Assembly (NCBI GenBank): GCA_965658815.1
Contig: CBFHTC010000001.1
Location: 62,001 to 126,000, forward strand
Length of the DNA stretch: 64,000 nt
DNA from: CBFHTC01 sp965658815
Lineage (GTDB): Bacteria; Pseudomonadota; Alphaproteobacteria; Rickettsiales; Rickettsiaceae
Direction of reading: 5' to 3'
Shown: positions 26,688-35,374 of the stretch, piece after piece
Layout of the letters: each line of letters starts with the position of its first letter
Position numbering within the stretch: the stretch's first letter is position 1
Program-made: the position numbers and the translations under genes
Notes under the pieces: model-generated
What the model was told of the DNA's origin: nothing
What the model saw: only the letters and a program-made list of their open reading frames with translations
Databases searched by the model: none

Positions 26688-27959
26688 TTATTTATTTATT
26701 TCTGTCTCAGTTGTTAATTTAAGCTTTGTCGCATCTTTTCCAACTACTACTATATTTGGTCTCTGCTTAAGTATACTTTTGCCCGTCTCTGTAATATCTT
26801 TTGTCGTAATCTTATCTATTAACTTAAATATCTCTTTTTCTTCTAAAATTTTCTTACGATTAATATAAGATATCAGATTTTTACTTGCTTTACATGATAT
26901 ATTGTTATTTGATAAAACTATATAAGATTTTAGCAGATTTTTTGCTTTTTCTAACTCTTTTTGACTTATTGTAACTTCATTTTGAAATTTTACTATTTCT
27001 TCTTGAATCCCTTGATATAGTTTTGTCATTTTATTATTTTCAGTAGAAGAATAAATATTAAATAATCCAACTGATCTATATTCACTCGTTGAAGAAAAAA
27101 TTCCATAAGTTAATCCCTTTTTCTCTCTTACATTTAAAAATAATCTTGATGACATTCCGCTACCCATCAATATTGAAAAAAGTTTTTGTTTCATACTTGA
27201 TGTAATATCATCATATCCATTTGCTAAGTATGATAGAATAATTGAATTTTGTACAAAATCTCTATCAATATAATTTATGTGAGAATATGTATTTTGTATA
27301 TTATCTAATTTGGATTCTTCTCCAGATTGTGCATTTTTTGTATAATTTTGAAAATTATGTAAAACTTCCTCTTGATCAAAACTTCCATAAACAGAGATAA
27401 CCATATTTTCTTTTGTATAATGCTTTCTTACGAAATCTTGAAATGTTTTTGTGTTAAATTTTTCTATAGTCTTTTTAGTTCCTAATATAGGTCTCGCTAA
27501 ACTATAATCTTTAAAAATATTTTTATATAGGTCCTCCTGTGCAACATCAAATGGCTGATCTTCGTATAACTTAATTTCTTGTAAAATTACTTCTCTTTCA
27601 AGTTTGATCTCATCTAAGTCATAGGTCGAATTTTCTAAAATATCAGTTAAAATATTGATTACTTTTTTTGTGTGTTCTGGCAATGCTGAAATATAATACA
27701 TAGTAAATTCGTGACTTGTGCAGGCGTTAGGAATTCCTCCAAAATATTCAATTTCTTTTGATATATCTGCTGCTTTTCTTGTCTTAGTTCCTTTAAATGC
27801 CATATGCTCTAGAAAATGAGATAAGCCATTTTCTTCAGGTAACTCGTGTCTGGATCCTATTTTAAACCCTATCACAACTGTATTCATTGCCGCTTTTGAG
27901 TCTTTATGTAAAATAATAGGAATTTGGTTTTGTTCTATAATGTTGATGTTTTTATTCAT
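26688..27959 (-). CDS. M16 family zinc metallopeptidase, catalytic
   Basis: The 423-residue protein is an M16B processing-peptidase-like enzyme. The inverted zinc motif HFLEH has ligands H48 and H52 with catalytic E51; the third ligand is E128 in VILQEIKLYEDQP. The second half carries the R/Y-like substrate loop region (SGMSSRLFLNVREKKGLTYG). No signal peptide is obvious, unlike its two non-catalytic neighbours. It is first in the transcription order of the three-gene M16 set. Confidence 0.93.
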   Translation of the reverse strand: MNKNINIIEQNQIPIILHKDSKAAMNTVVIGFKIGSRHELPEENGLSHFLEHMAFKGTKTRKAADISKEIEYFGGIPNACTSHEFTMYYISALPEHTKKVINILTDILENSTYDLDEIKLEREVILQEIKLYEDQPFDVAQEDLYKNIFKDYSLARPILGTKKTIEKFNTKTFQDFVRKHYTKENMVISVYGSFDQEEVLHNFQNYTKNAQSGEESKLDNIQNTYSHINYIDRDFVQNSIILSYLANGYDDITSSMKQKLFSILMGSGMSSRLFLNVREKKGLTYGIFSSTSEYRSVGLFNIYSSTENNKMTKLYQGIQEEIVKFQNEVTISQKELEKAKNLLKSYIVLSNNNISCKASKNLISYINRKKILEEKEIFKLIDKITTKDITETGKSILKQRPNIVVVGKDATKLKLTTETEINK

Positions 27960-28017
27960 GAGAATTATTGCTTTACTTTGATTCTAATATGTTATTTTTT
28001 AAAGTCAATCATTTAAT

Positions 28018-29343
28018 TTAATTGACGAAATAAAATAATATTCGAGGTATATTGGTAAACTGAATATTTTTCCAATCATAAGCAAAAAGGTAAGAAAAAC
28101 TTATGCATATTTTTTTATATTTCATTAAAGTAGTCTCGATTTTTAATACCGGTTGCGTACACCATAATCCTATTTGACTATAAATTGAAAAAGAGTAAAT
28201 AGACAGATATTTATGCATAATTATATTAATGCTCTTAGATATATTAAACTTTTCCTTGGGATAGAATATTATTCCTCCAGTAATCTTGTCTAAATATTTT
28301 ATATTAGTAAATTCGATATTTGCCTTTATTAAGTTTCTTCTATCAAAGTTTGTTAATAGACCGATATTTAATATTATTTTTTTTGTGATATTTATAAAAC
28401 CATCTCCAGATAATATGAAGCATTTTTGCTCAAGTCCCTTGAAATCATAATTGAATAAAATATTTATATCAGGATGATAAAACGCTATTTCTGCTTTAGG
28501 GTCTTTAAGGTTGTTATATGCAGAAAAATTAAAGCAAACTTTCTGTATCTTATGTTGATAGGTCATCATATCATATTGATATTCATCTATATTAGTTGTT
28601 TTGCTATTTTTATCGCTATCCTTATGATTTTTTGTTAATTTTGTTAAAATGACATCTTGCGAATTCTCTAAAAGATTTACCTCGTTATTTTGACTGCCTT
28701 GCTCCATCTCATTTACTCTTGGCACAGAGTCATTTACTCTTGGTTCAGAGTCGTTTACTCTTGGCACAGAGTCATTTACTCTTGGTTCAGAGTCGTTTAC
28801 TCTTGGCGCAGAGTCGTTTACTCTTGGCGCAGAGTCGTTTACTCTTGGCGCAGAGTCGTTTACTCTTACCTTATATTCTGGAGTAGTGTTTATTGCTCTT
28901 CCTGTATTAGTATATGAGTATCTCATTTGCTCACTTATTATTTTAATATCGCTATTTTTATCGCTATCATTATTGACCACTATAGTTTTCTTTTTACAAC
29001 TCCTTGATGTTTGATTATCATCATCATATTCCATATTAGGGGGTGTTGTTACACTGACTTCATATTGACGGTCTATAGCGCTAATATCATTCTTGTTTAA
29101 TGCTAGCAAAGTATTGTCACTTTTAAATGGAGGAATATGACTAATACTTCTAACACCCGTCATAAATGAATCATTACTCATAAGATCATTGCTAGCTCTC
29201 CTTCTAATACATGTGATATTATCATCAAATGAATTATTACTTATAAGATCATTATTGCTGCTTTTCTTAGAGATTGTTTCTTCTTGATTCTCATCAATCA
29301 TAGAAAATAACGAAAATAGAAAGAAAATTAAACGCTTTTTCAT
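28018..29343 (-). CDS. Putative exported protein with 7-residue tandem repeats
   Basis: The 441-residue protein starts MKKRLIFFLFSLFSMIDENQ, a short leader. Residues about 20-150 are polar. A tandem array of RVNDSxP heptads covers about 160-215, coded by 21-bp units. The last 170 residues alternate polar and hydrophobic positions and end RILFYFVN, an aromatic-rich terminus suggestive of an outer-membrane beta-barrel. The function is unknown. A surface-exposed repeat on a barrel anchor would suit host interaction, but that is inference. Confidence 0.5.
   Translation of the reverse strand: MKKRLIFFLFSLFSMIDENQEETISKKSSNNDLISNNSFDDNITCIRRRASNDLMSNDSFMTGVRSISHIPPFKSDNTLLALNKNDISAIDRQYEVSVTTPPNMEYDDDNQTSRSCKKKTIVVNNDSDKNSDIKIISEQMRYSYTNTGRAINTTPEYKVRVNDSAPRVNDSAPRVNDSAPRVNDSEPRVNDSVPRVNDSEPRVNDSVPRVNEMEQGSQNNEVNLLENSQDVILTKLTKNHKDSDKNSKTTNIDEYQYDMMTYQHKIQKVCFNFSAYNNLKDPKAEIAFYHPDINILFNYDFKGLEQKCFILSGDGFINITKKIILNIGLLTNFDRRNLIKANIEFTNIKYLDKITGGIIFYPKEKFNISKSINIIMHKYLSIYSFSIYSQIGLWCTQPVLKIETTLMKYKKICISFSYLFAYDWKNIQFTNIPRILFYFVN
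28710..28866. repeat. 21-bp tandem repeat (seven full units plus part)
   Basis: Unit starts fall at 28710, 28731, 28752, 28773, 28794, 28815, 28836 and 28857 (partial). Units differ at only a few positions; three adjacent ones are identical (CGTTTACTCTTGGCGCAGAG plus T). Each codes a heptad R-V-N-D-S-x-P on the minus strand, where x is Ala, Glu or Val. Confidence 0.92.
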
Positions 29344-29503
29344 TATTTATAGAATCTATGACATGTATATTATAATTCTGTATTATTAAATTAATAAATT
29401 TTTTATTTCTTTTTGATGTATTATATAATTTTTTCATTGTTTATTTACAATAAATTATACATAATAAAATAATATATTAGGTTGATTCACTATTTGTGAT
29501 ACA

Positions 29504-30046
29504 TCATAAGATAAAAAAAGTAAAATTGATAATTAATGTTTCTTTTATGTCTGTGAATTGGTATTTTGATTTTGTAGTTGAGTCATTGTTACAATGACTA
29601 ATTTCAATTTTATTTGATGTCTCTAGGTTTATAGTGTCAGTAAAATAACTGTTTTCAATTTTTAGGTTACCATTTTGGCTTTTAAAGCATTTTAAATTAA
29701 CTTTGTTGAGTTCTAAATTAAATTCATTTAGATTTATTTGTTTAAATTCTAAATATGATGATTGATTGTATAATTTTGCATTTGAATATAATGTGATGTT
29801 ATTAAATATTATATTTTCTGTATTATATAATTGAATAGGGTTTGAGTTTTCTTGTAAATTAATATTTAAATTTAAAGGTATGTTTTTAAAATCAAAGAAT
29901 TTTAATTCTTCTTTTTGATTTGCCGCAAGTTGTCGCTTTTGTGTATCGTATTGAAACCTTTGAGTATATTGGCTGATATCAGTTATCATTTTGTTATTCA
30001 TCATAGAGAATAATGGAAATATAAGGAGAGTTAAACGTTTTTCCAT
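29504..30046 (-). CDS. Putative exported beta-helix-like protein
   Basis: The 180-residue protein starts MEKRLTLLIFPLFSMMNN, a short leader close to that of the gene at 29343. From residue about 60 it has short periodic strands rich in Asn, Leu and Ile (LNLNINLQ, NIIFNNITLYSN, INLNEFNLELNKVNL, GNLKIENSYF), as in pentapeptide or parallel beta-helix proteins. No known domain is recognised. It ends abruptly in FTFFIL and may be truncated. Confidence 0.45.
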   Translation of the reverse strand: MEKRLTLLIFPLFSMMNNKMITDISQYTQRFQYDTQKRQLAANQKEELKFFDFKNIPLNLNINLQENSNPIQLYNTENIIFNNITLYSNAKLYNQSSYLEFKQINLNEFNLELNKVNLKCFKSQNGNLKIENSYFTDTINLETSNKIEISHCNNDSTTKSKYQFTDIKETLIINFTFFIL

Positions 30047-30350
30047 TGCTCTATATGATATCTAACATAGGTATTATAAACTTGTAATACCATGTTAAAA
30101 ATTTTCTATGTCAATTATATGGAATATTATTATTTGAATGGTTTTTATGACTGATGTTTTGATAAATATGTTAAGCATTTAATTTTCTTGTTAGAATTTG
30201 TGAAATTCTACGACGTCATGTGACGAAGGTAATTCTTTATAATCCTTATCTGAATTTATTGATTTTTATATAAATAGCGAAGTAATGTTTACAATATTAA
30301 ATTGATATATTATTATAATCATACCTCCTTATTATCACTCATTCAAATAG
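30047..30350. other. Intergenic stretch of 304 bases without a gene
   Basis: No convincing coding frame is present. A 7-bp inverted repeat (GGTATTA with TAATACC) lies near 30071-30092, upstream of the gene starting at 30046. The only GC-rich patch is ACGACGTCATGTGACGAAGG near 30210. I assign no function. Confidence 0.4.
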
Positions 30351-30989
30351 TTAATGTTGATGAAGATAGATTGAATAATTATTTGATTCTTTTGGTTTTA
30401 TTATATGTTCATGATGCATTTTTTTATTTAAACATAATACTTGATCAACGTCAGAGTGAATTGTATGAAGCTCATTTGATGAAAAGATTATTGATCTATT
30501 TTCTTGTTTTTTGATTTCATTTAATATCTCATAAAAAAGCTTTTGACTGGATACATCTAAATTTGCTGTAGGCTCATCTAAAATAATATAAGATGCTTCG
30601 CTTAATAATACTTTTGCTAGAAATACTTTCTTTCTATTTCCTTCAGATAGCTCTGATATTTGAGTGTGCTTAATCTCTGCTAAATTGATTAATTTTAAGA
30701 TTTTTAATCTATGTCCATTTGCGCTTTTATTATCTAGCTCTAAAATATCGTTTGTTGTGATCGGAACAAAAATGTTGGATTTGATTTTTTGTGGTAAAAA
30801 TGAAATTGTAGCGTTCTTATCCATATGAATGCTTTTTGATTGATTTGTGGCTATGATATTTAACAAAGTTGATTTACCCGCGCCATTTGGGCCTATTAAT
30901 AAATTAATACTATTTGGTTTTATGTCAAAAGATATATTATTTAATACATGCTTCTTCTTGTAAAAAAAGTTTAAATTTTTAATTTTCAT
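30351..30989 (-). CDS. ABC transporter ATPase, ZnuC-like
   Basis: The 212-residue protein is a stand-alone nucleotide-binding subunit. Walker A is LIGPNGAGKST (about 32-42), the signature is ELSEGNRKKV (LSGGQ variant), and Walker B is YIILDEPTANLD. The C-terminal His-rich part (HSDVDQVLCLNKKMHHEH) resembles zinc/manganese importers of the ZnuC group. No permease or binding protein gene lies next to it, so the transporter is split or the substrate is different. Confidence 0.75.
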   Translation of the reverse strand: MKIKNLNFFYKKKHVLNNISFDIKPNSINLLIGPNGAGKSTLLNIIATNQSKSIHMDKNATISFLPQKIKSNIFVPITTNDILELDNKSANGHRLKILKLINLAEIKHTQISELSEGNRKKVFLAKVLLSEASYIILDEPTANLDVSSQKLFYEILNEIKKQENRSIIFSSNELHTIHSDVDQVLCLNKKMHHEHIIKPKESNNYSIYLHQH

Positions 30990-31048
30990 GATATTTAATA
31001 TTGATTTCTGATTTTAATATAAAAATACTTAAAGATCAATTTTTTTTA

Positions 31049-31077
31049 TTGCTTTATATATAAAATTATAATACAAT
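31049..31077 (+). promoter_or_regulatory. Sigma-70-type promoter of tRNA-Ser
   Basis: The -35 box TTGCTT (31049-31054) and -10 box TACAAT (31072-31077) have a 17-bp spacer and end 14 bases before the tRNA. Confidence 0.65.
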
Positions 31078-31091
31078 ATAAAATACCATAT

Positions 31092-31176
31092 GGAAAAGTG
31101 GCCGAGCGGTTTAAGGCGCACGCCTGGAAAGCGTGTTACGAAAGTATCGAGGGTTCGAATCCCTTCTTTTCCGCCA
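31092..31176 (+). tRNA. tRNA-Ser (anticodon GGA)
   Basis: Acceptor GGAAAAG pairs with CTTTTCC, then G and encoded CCA. The anticodon loop CTGGAAA carries GGA, and a long variable arm is present. The RNase J gene starts 33 bases downstream on the same strand and may share the transcript. Confidence 0.96.
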
Positions 31177-31208
31177 TATGTGGTAAAAAATAAATATAAA
31201 ATAAAAAA

Positions 31209-32906
31209 ATGAACATAAAAGAAAAGAAAGTAAATACTAAAAAGATATTTAACTTAGACGATCACCAAGAAGATGTATTATTTATACCTTTAGGAGGGTG
31301 TAATCAAATTGGAATTAACTTATATCTTTATTGCTATAAAGGAAAAATACTAGTAGTGGACTTTGGAAGCGGGTTCTTTCAAGAGCATGGAGTTGAAATA
31401 GGAGTTCCAAAAATAGACTTTTTGATAGAAAATAAACACCGAATAATTGGTATATTTATTACTCATGCTCATGAAGATCATATTGGAGCAATTCAATATC
31501 TATGGAAATTTTTAAAAATAAAATTATATACCAGTCAGTTTACTGCAAATTTTATTCATAATAAAATGCAAGAAAATAGTACTTCTGTAAATATTGAAAT
31601 CTTACATCCAGATAAAAAACATATATTTAAACCATTTTCTATTGAACTAGTTCCACTGACTCATTCTTGTTTGGATATGTATGGATTAGCTATTTATGGG
31701 CCTCATGGTATCTTGTTTCATACAGGAGATTGGAAGTATGACCCAGACCCTGTTGTTGGTCATATGTACGATACTAAAAAATTAAAGGAAATGAGTGAAT
31801 ATGGAGTGCAAGCTATGATGTGCGACTCTACTAATGTATTTTCTAAAGGGCATTCAGGCTCAGAAGGAGAGGTGCAAAAATCCTTATTAGAGATGATTTC
31901 TAAAATGAAAAACATGGTTGTAGTCACAACATTTGCATCTAATTTTGCTCGCCTTAAATCATTGGTTTTTATAGCGCGTAAATTAAATAAAAAAGTGCTT
32001 TTTGCAGGAAGAAGTATGTTTCGAATGATTCTCGCAGCTAATCAAACCGGTTATGATGTTGAAGTAGGGGATATTATTATTGAAGATGCCGATCTTGAAA
32101 GCGTTCCTCGTGATAAGTTAATGGTTATATGTACCGGTTGTCAAGGCGAGCCTTCTGCCGCTTTGACTAAGATTATACTAGGAAAAAGTAATATTAAATT
32201 ATCTTCAGGAGACAATGTTATCTTTTCATCAAAAAATATTCCAGGAAATGAAAAAAAAGTCTTTACCTTGCTTGATAAATTAGTGCGTAAGAAAATTAAC
32301 ATTCGTACCTCTTTGGACTATTTTGTTCATGTTTCTGGTCATCCTAATATTGATGAGTTGAAAAGTATGTATGAAGTAGTTAAACCTAATTGTGTCGTTC
32401 CTGTTCATGGAGAAACTTATCATGTGTTTAAACAAGCAAGTTTGGCTAAATCATTAGGAGTAAAACATTCTATTGCTATTAATAATGGAGACGTTTTACT
32501 TATGAAGCCCGATTATTATAAAGTGATTGGATCTGTGACTTCAGGTGTAAATGTTTTAGACGGGAAAAGATTAGTTGACTTAGACTCAAAAGTATTCTCT
32601 TATAGAAAATCATTAAGTAGCTTTGGAGTAATATCTTTATTTATCGCTCATGAGAACTTTAAAGTATTAAAAAATCTTCAACTATACACCTATGGAATTT
32701 TGGATATTCAGACTGACTTTAATATGTTATTGGTCTTGAAACACAAACTTTCTGAAGATTTAAAATATGTCTTTCAAGCTGATTATAGTTTATCTAAATC
32801 TGAATTGGAAGATAAAATTAAGAGTAGTGTCAAAACATTCTTCTCTGCTAAGATAGGCAAATCGCCTGTTATTATTATGCATATTTATAATAATTCACAT
32901 AAGTAA
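31209..32906 (+). CDS. rnj: Ribonuclease J
   Basis: This 565-residue metallo-beta-lactamase/beta-CASP nuclease processes and degrades RNA. The metal motif HAHEDH is at residues 86-91, followed by HTGDWKYDPDP and the beta-CASP motifs around ATFASNFAR and SGHPNIDE, then VPVHGETYH. It has the usual length. In alphaproteobacteria RNase J supports 5' rRNA maturation and RNA turnover. The gene follows tRNA-Ser closely. Confidence 0.96.
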   Translation: MNIKEKKVNTKKIFNLDDHQEDVLFIPLGGCNQIGINLYLYCYKGKILVVDFGSGFFQEHGVEIGVPKIDFLIENKHRIIGIFITHAHEDHIGAIQYLWKFLKIKLYTSQFTANFIHNKMQENSTSVNIEILHPDKKHIFKPFSIELVPLTHSCLDMYGLAIYGPHGILFHTGDWKYDPDPVVGHMYDTKKLKEMSEYGVQAMMCDSTNVFSKGHSGSEGEVQKSLLEMISKMKNMVVVTTFASNFARLKSLVFIARKLNKKVLFAGRSMFRMILAANQTGYDVEVGDIIIEDADLESVPRDKLMVICTGCQGEPSAALTKIILGKSNIKLSSGDNVIFSSKNIPGNEKKVFTLLDKLVRKKINIRTSLDYFVHVSGHPNIDELKSMYEVVKPNCVVPVHGETYHVFKQASLAKSLGVKHSIAINNGDVLLMKPDYYKVIGSVTSGVNVLDGKRLVDLDSKVFSYRKSLSSFGVISLFIAHENFKVLKNLQLYTYGILDIQTDFNMLLVLKHKLSEDLKYVFQADYSLSKSELEDKIKSSVKTFFSAKIGKSPVIIMHIYNNSHK

Positions 32907-32935
32907 TAAAATTTTATTATGGAGTTCAGAAGAAA

Positions 32936-33049
32936 CCACCTGGAAATGAAAATGGAGGTCTAAACGTAGGTGGAGTGGTAGCAGTTGAAGAACTTCGAGT
33001 GCTTAAAGAACTTGAATCATTATTGTCAATTGATTATACTAGTGTATCA
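32936..33049 (-). pseudogene. Possible displaced C-terminal tail of the 33050-34132 gene
   Basis: Downstream of the stop at 33050, another minus-strand frame reads SIDNNDSSSLSTRSSSTATT followed by PPTFRPPFSFPGGFF and stop. A stop codon and a frame change separate it from the main gene. The low-complexity Ser/Thr/Pro tail looks like former coding sequence, but no intact relative is available for comparison. Confidence 0.3.
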
Positions 33050-34132
33050 TCAAAGACTTCCTCTTCCATTGAGATAGTCAACATAATCATCGATATATAC
33101 AGGATTCCAGCAATGAAAGTGATCTGTATAATTTTCATTTTTGATATAATTCCACGCTATATATTGTTCTCCATGTGCAGGCTGTATATACCCAACAGGC
33201 ATCCAAGCTGCTAAAGGAAATGTAGTAACAGTCCCGTCCAATTTTTGATTATAAAATGTATCGTAATTTGCTTTATGAAAACTTAATCTTGAGTTTGCAT
33301 AAGGATCGGTTGAACTTGTTTTGAAGATAATTCGATTTGCCGCTGGCATCCATTTTATTGTATATTTCTTGTAAATATTATTTAAATTTTCTGCATTATA
33401 AATTATAGAGTTTGGAACTTCTGCATATGAGTTATATCTAGCTTTATATTTCTCTGCAGTACCAGTGTTATTTAAGAAAAATGCATTAACTACAGGAGGT
33501 TTTTTATAAACAGAGTCATCTTGAGGATCAAAGCTTAACTCGTTATTTAATATATTTTGACCAATTGATGAATATGCTTTAAAATCATTTATTATAAAAG
33601 TGCTTGGAGGGTTAAGGGTTTTATTATCTAAATGATCTGATGTTACTTCTTCTGGATTGATGTTAGAAGGAACGCATACTGGTATCCATACAATCTGTCC
33701 ACCCATTAGCCAATAGTGACATTTTGCATTTGCATAAAGCTTCTTATGACTCTGATATCTTAAAAAGTAAACGGGTTTGGTTGTTGTATATTCAAGATTT
33801 ATGTTACCCTTAAATGAATAACCACTATCATATGACAGATAGTAATCAACTCTATCTTTAAATCGAAGTGTAATTGTAAGGTCCGGTGTAATTATTAAAA
33901 ATTTTACATAAGGGTCGTTTTGGCTAGGCGAGATGATTTCCTCGGTATGAGGTAGTACTATTCCGTTTGCCGCGCATTGTTTTACTCTGTCCATTGCTAG
34001 TTGAATATAAGGAACGACATTGTTTAAACTTGATACTACTTCATATGTAGGTATTTCTGGCTTGATTACTGGAGATAGTTTATCTATTGTATTAGTCATT
34101 AGTAGACTAAAAAGTAAAGTTAATTTTTTCAT
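33050..34132 (-). CDS. Putative exported protein of a two-gene pair (downstream member)
   Basis: The 360-residue protein starts MKKLTLLFSLLMTNTIDK, a short leader. The body is beta-rich with many aromatic residues: IVWIPVCVPS, YTIKWMPAANRIIFKTSST, AAWMPVGYIQ. The upstream gene shares a W-x-P-x-C-x-x-S element (FWTPKCPS), suggesting divergent paralogs. The strand pattern vaguely recalls concanavalin-type folds; I see no catalytic glycosidase motif. Thirteen bases separate the two genes, so they form an operon. Confidence 0.55.
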   Translation of the reverse strand: MKKLTLLFSLLMTNTIDKLSPVIKPEIPTYEVVSSLNNVVPYIQLAMDRVKQCAANGIVLPHTEEIISPSQNDPYVKFLIITPDLTITLRFKDRVDYYLSYDSGYSFKGNINLEYTTTKPVYFLRYQSHKKLYANAKCHYWLMGGQIVWIPVCVPSNINPEEVTSDHLDNKTLNPPSTFIINDFKAYSSIGQNILNNELSFDPQDDSVYKKPPVVNAFFLNNTGTAEKYKARYNSYAEVPNSIIYNAENLNNIYKKYTIKWMPAANRIIFKTSSTDPYANSRLSFHKANYDTFYNQKLDGTVTTFPLAAWMPVGYIQPAHGEQYIAWNYIKNENYTDHFHCWNPVYIDDYVDYLNGRGSL

Positions 34133-34145
34133 ATTGTTACCTGTG

Positions 34146-35273
34146 TTATAAAGTTTCTCCTGTTAGAGGTTCGGTTAAAGTATTATTGACCTTGATAGGC
34201 AATAAATAATTAGGCACATCTGCTTCTTTAATGTTGTAAAATGGATCTTGAATATTTAACCAAGGCGTATTTACACGAGCTCTTGGTTGAGTATAGGCAT
34301 CAAATGGCGCAATTAATATCTTGTTGTTAACAAAAATAGAAGGTATGGAATCTACTAAACTAGTTAATAAAAAGGATCTTACTGGTTTGTTCGCTGACTT
34401 AAAGTTTGGATAATATACATAGAATGGATTATTTTTTAAGCTTTCAATATGTATTCCACTCAATGTTGTATTTGTATTTGCTGCCATTTGAGATTCAATT
34501 AAAGCTTTCTTTTCTTGCAATGCGAGATTCCATATAATTCTAGCGTCTAGATCCGTAAATCCATAAAATCTTTTATCTTCTTCATCAAAAACCCATGTAA
34601 AAGATACATTGCTTAGTAGGCCAATATTGTCTTTTAACTGTATATGAATAAAATAACGATATACAATAGTGTCAATTAATGGATGTACGTCGTTGACGGT
34701 TCCTTTAATTGCCTTGTCGTCTTCATAGTAGATTGCAGTATGTGGATTAGATTGAATAAATTTGCAGGATATATGTTTTATATATTGAGTATTTTGATAC
34801 CCTAATGCATTATAGTCGCTTTTTCCATCCATTTTTCTATTGTATGATACGAAGTTGTAACTGTCTAGTGATGGGCATTTGGGTGTCCAAAACATACTAG
34901 GAGTATACATGTGATAATAGACAGAAGTTGTATCGATAGCTGCTTCCTTTACATCAAATATTACATCTATACCTGAACTCTTTCCTATTAGTTTGCCTTG
35001 ACAAAGGAAGTAATCATAATCAAAAAAAGATCTTGGACAAATCTGACCCCTCTCTGAATACTGCCAATCTAAAGGAGAAAATCCTATATTACTATAAGAA
35101 CATTGGTTATCGTATTTGTGTATAACGTCAAAGATTTCTAAAGCTTTGTGCATTTCTTCACTATTTAATATTTTCTCTACTTGATTACTTACTAGGTTCT
35201 TATAAGAAATATCTGAGTCAGATGATGCTGAAAGCATTACCGATGATACTAATAAAAATTTTTTGTATATCAT
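34146..35273 (-). CDS. Putative exported protein of a two-gene pair (upstream member)
   Basis: The 375-residue protein starts MIYKKFLLVSSVMLSASSDS, which could serve as a signal peptide with a small-residue cleavage region. It has several cysteines (CSYSN, QICPRSF, FLCQGK, PKCPS, SCKF) that could form periplasmic disulfides. Aromatic-rich beta segments include YRYFIHIQLKDN and VSFTWVFDEEDKRFYGF. It is first of an operon with 33050-34132. The family is not recognised. Confidence 0.55.
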   Translation of the reverse strand: MIYKKFLLVSSVMLSASSDSDISYKNLVSNQVEKILNSEEMHKALEIFDVIHKYDNQCSYSNIGFSPLDWQYSERGQICPRSFFDYDYFLCQGKLIGKSSGIDVIFDVKEAAIDTTSVYYHMYTPSMFWTPKCPSLDSYNFVSYNRKMDGKSDYNALGYQNTQYIKHISCKFIQSNPHTAIYYEDDKAIKGTVNDVHPLIDTIVYRYFIHIQLKDNIGLLSNVSFTWVFDEEDKRFYGFTDLDARIIWNLALQEKKALIESQMAANTNTTLSGIHIESLKNNPFYVYYPNFKSANKPVRSFLLTSLVDSIPSIFVNNKILIAPFDAYTQPRARVNTPWLNIQDPFYNIKEADVPNYLLPIKVNNTLTEPLTGETL

Positions 35274-35374
35274 ATTATTTATTATATATTTTCTAAATTC
35301 AATTATTCACCAATTTTCTTCAACTTAAAATTTATTTTTAATAATTTCTATATAATAAAATTTACATGTGCTTT

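Noticed and set aside
28710..28866. CRISPR array
   Set aside because: The repeats are contiguous coding units without spacers. The same applies to 36288-36767 and 47797-49140.
28690..28917. 75-codon repeat-rich frame on the plus strand
   Set aside because: It is the antisense of the 21-bp heptad repeats, kept open because 21 is a multiple of three.
30302..30514. 70-codon plus-strand frame overlapping the ZnuC-like gene
   Set aside because: It lies mostly antisense to a clear ABC ATPase and has no ribosome site.
32975..33214. 79-codon plus-strand frame after RNase J
   Set aside because: It is antisense to the end of the exported-protein gene and has no recognisable features.
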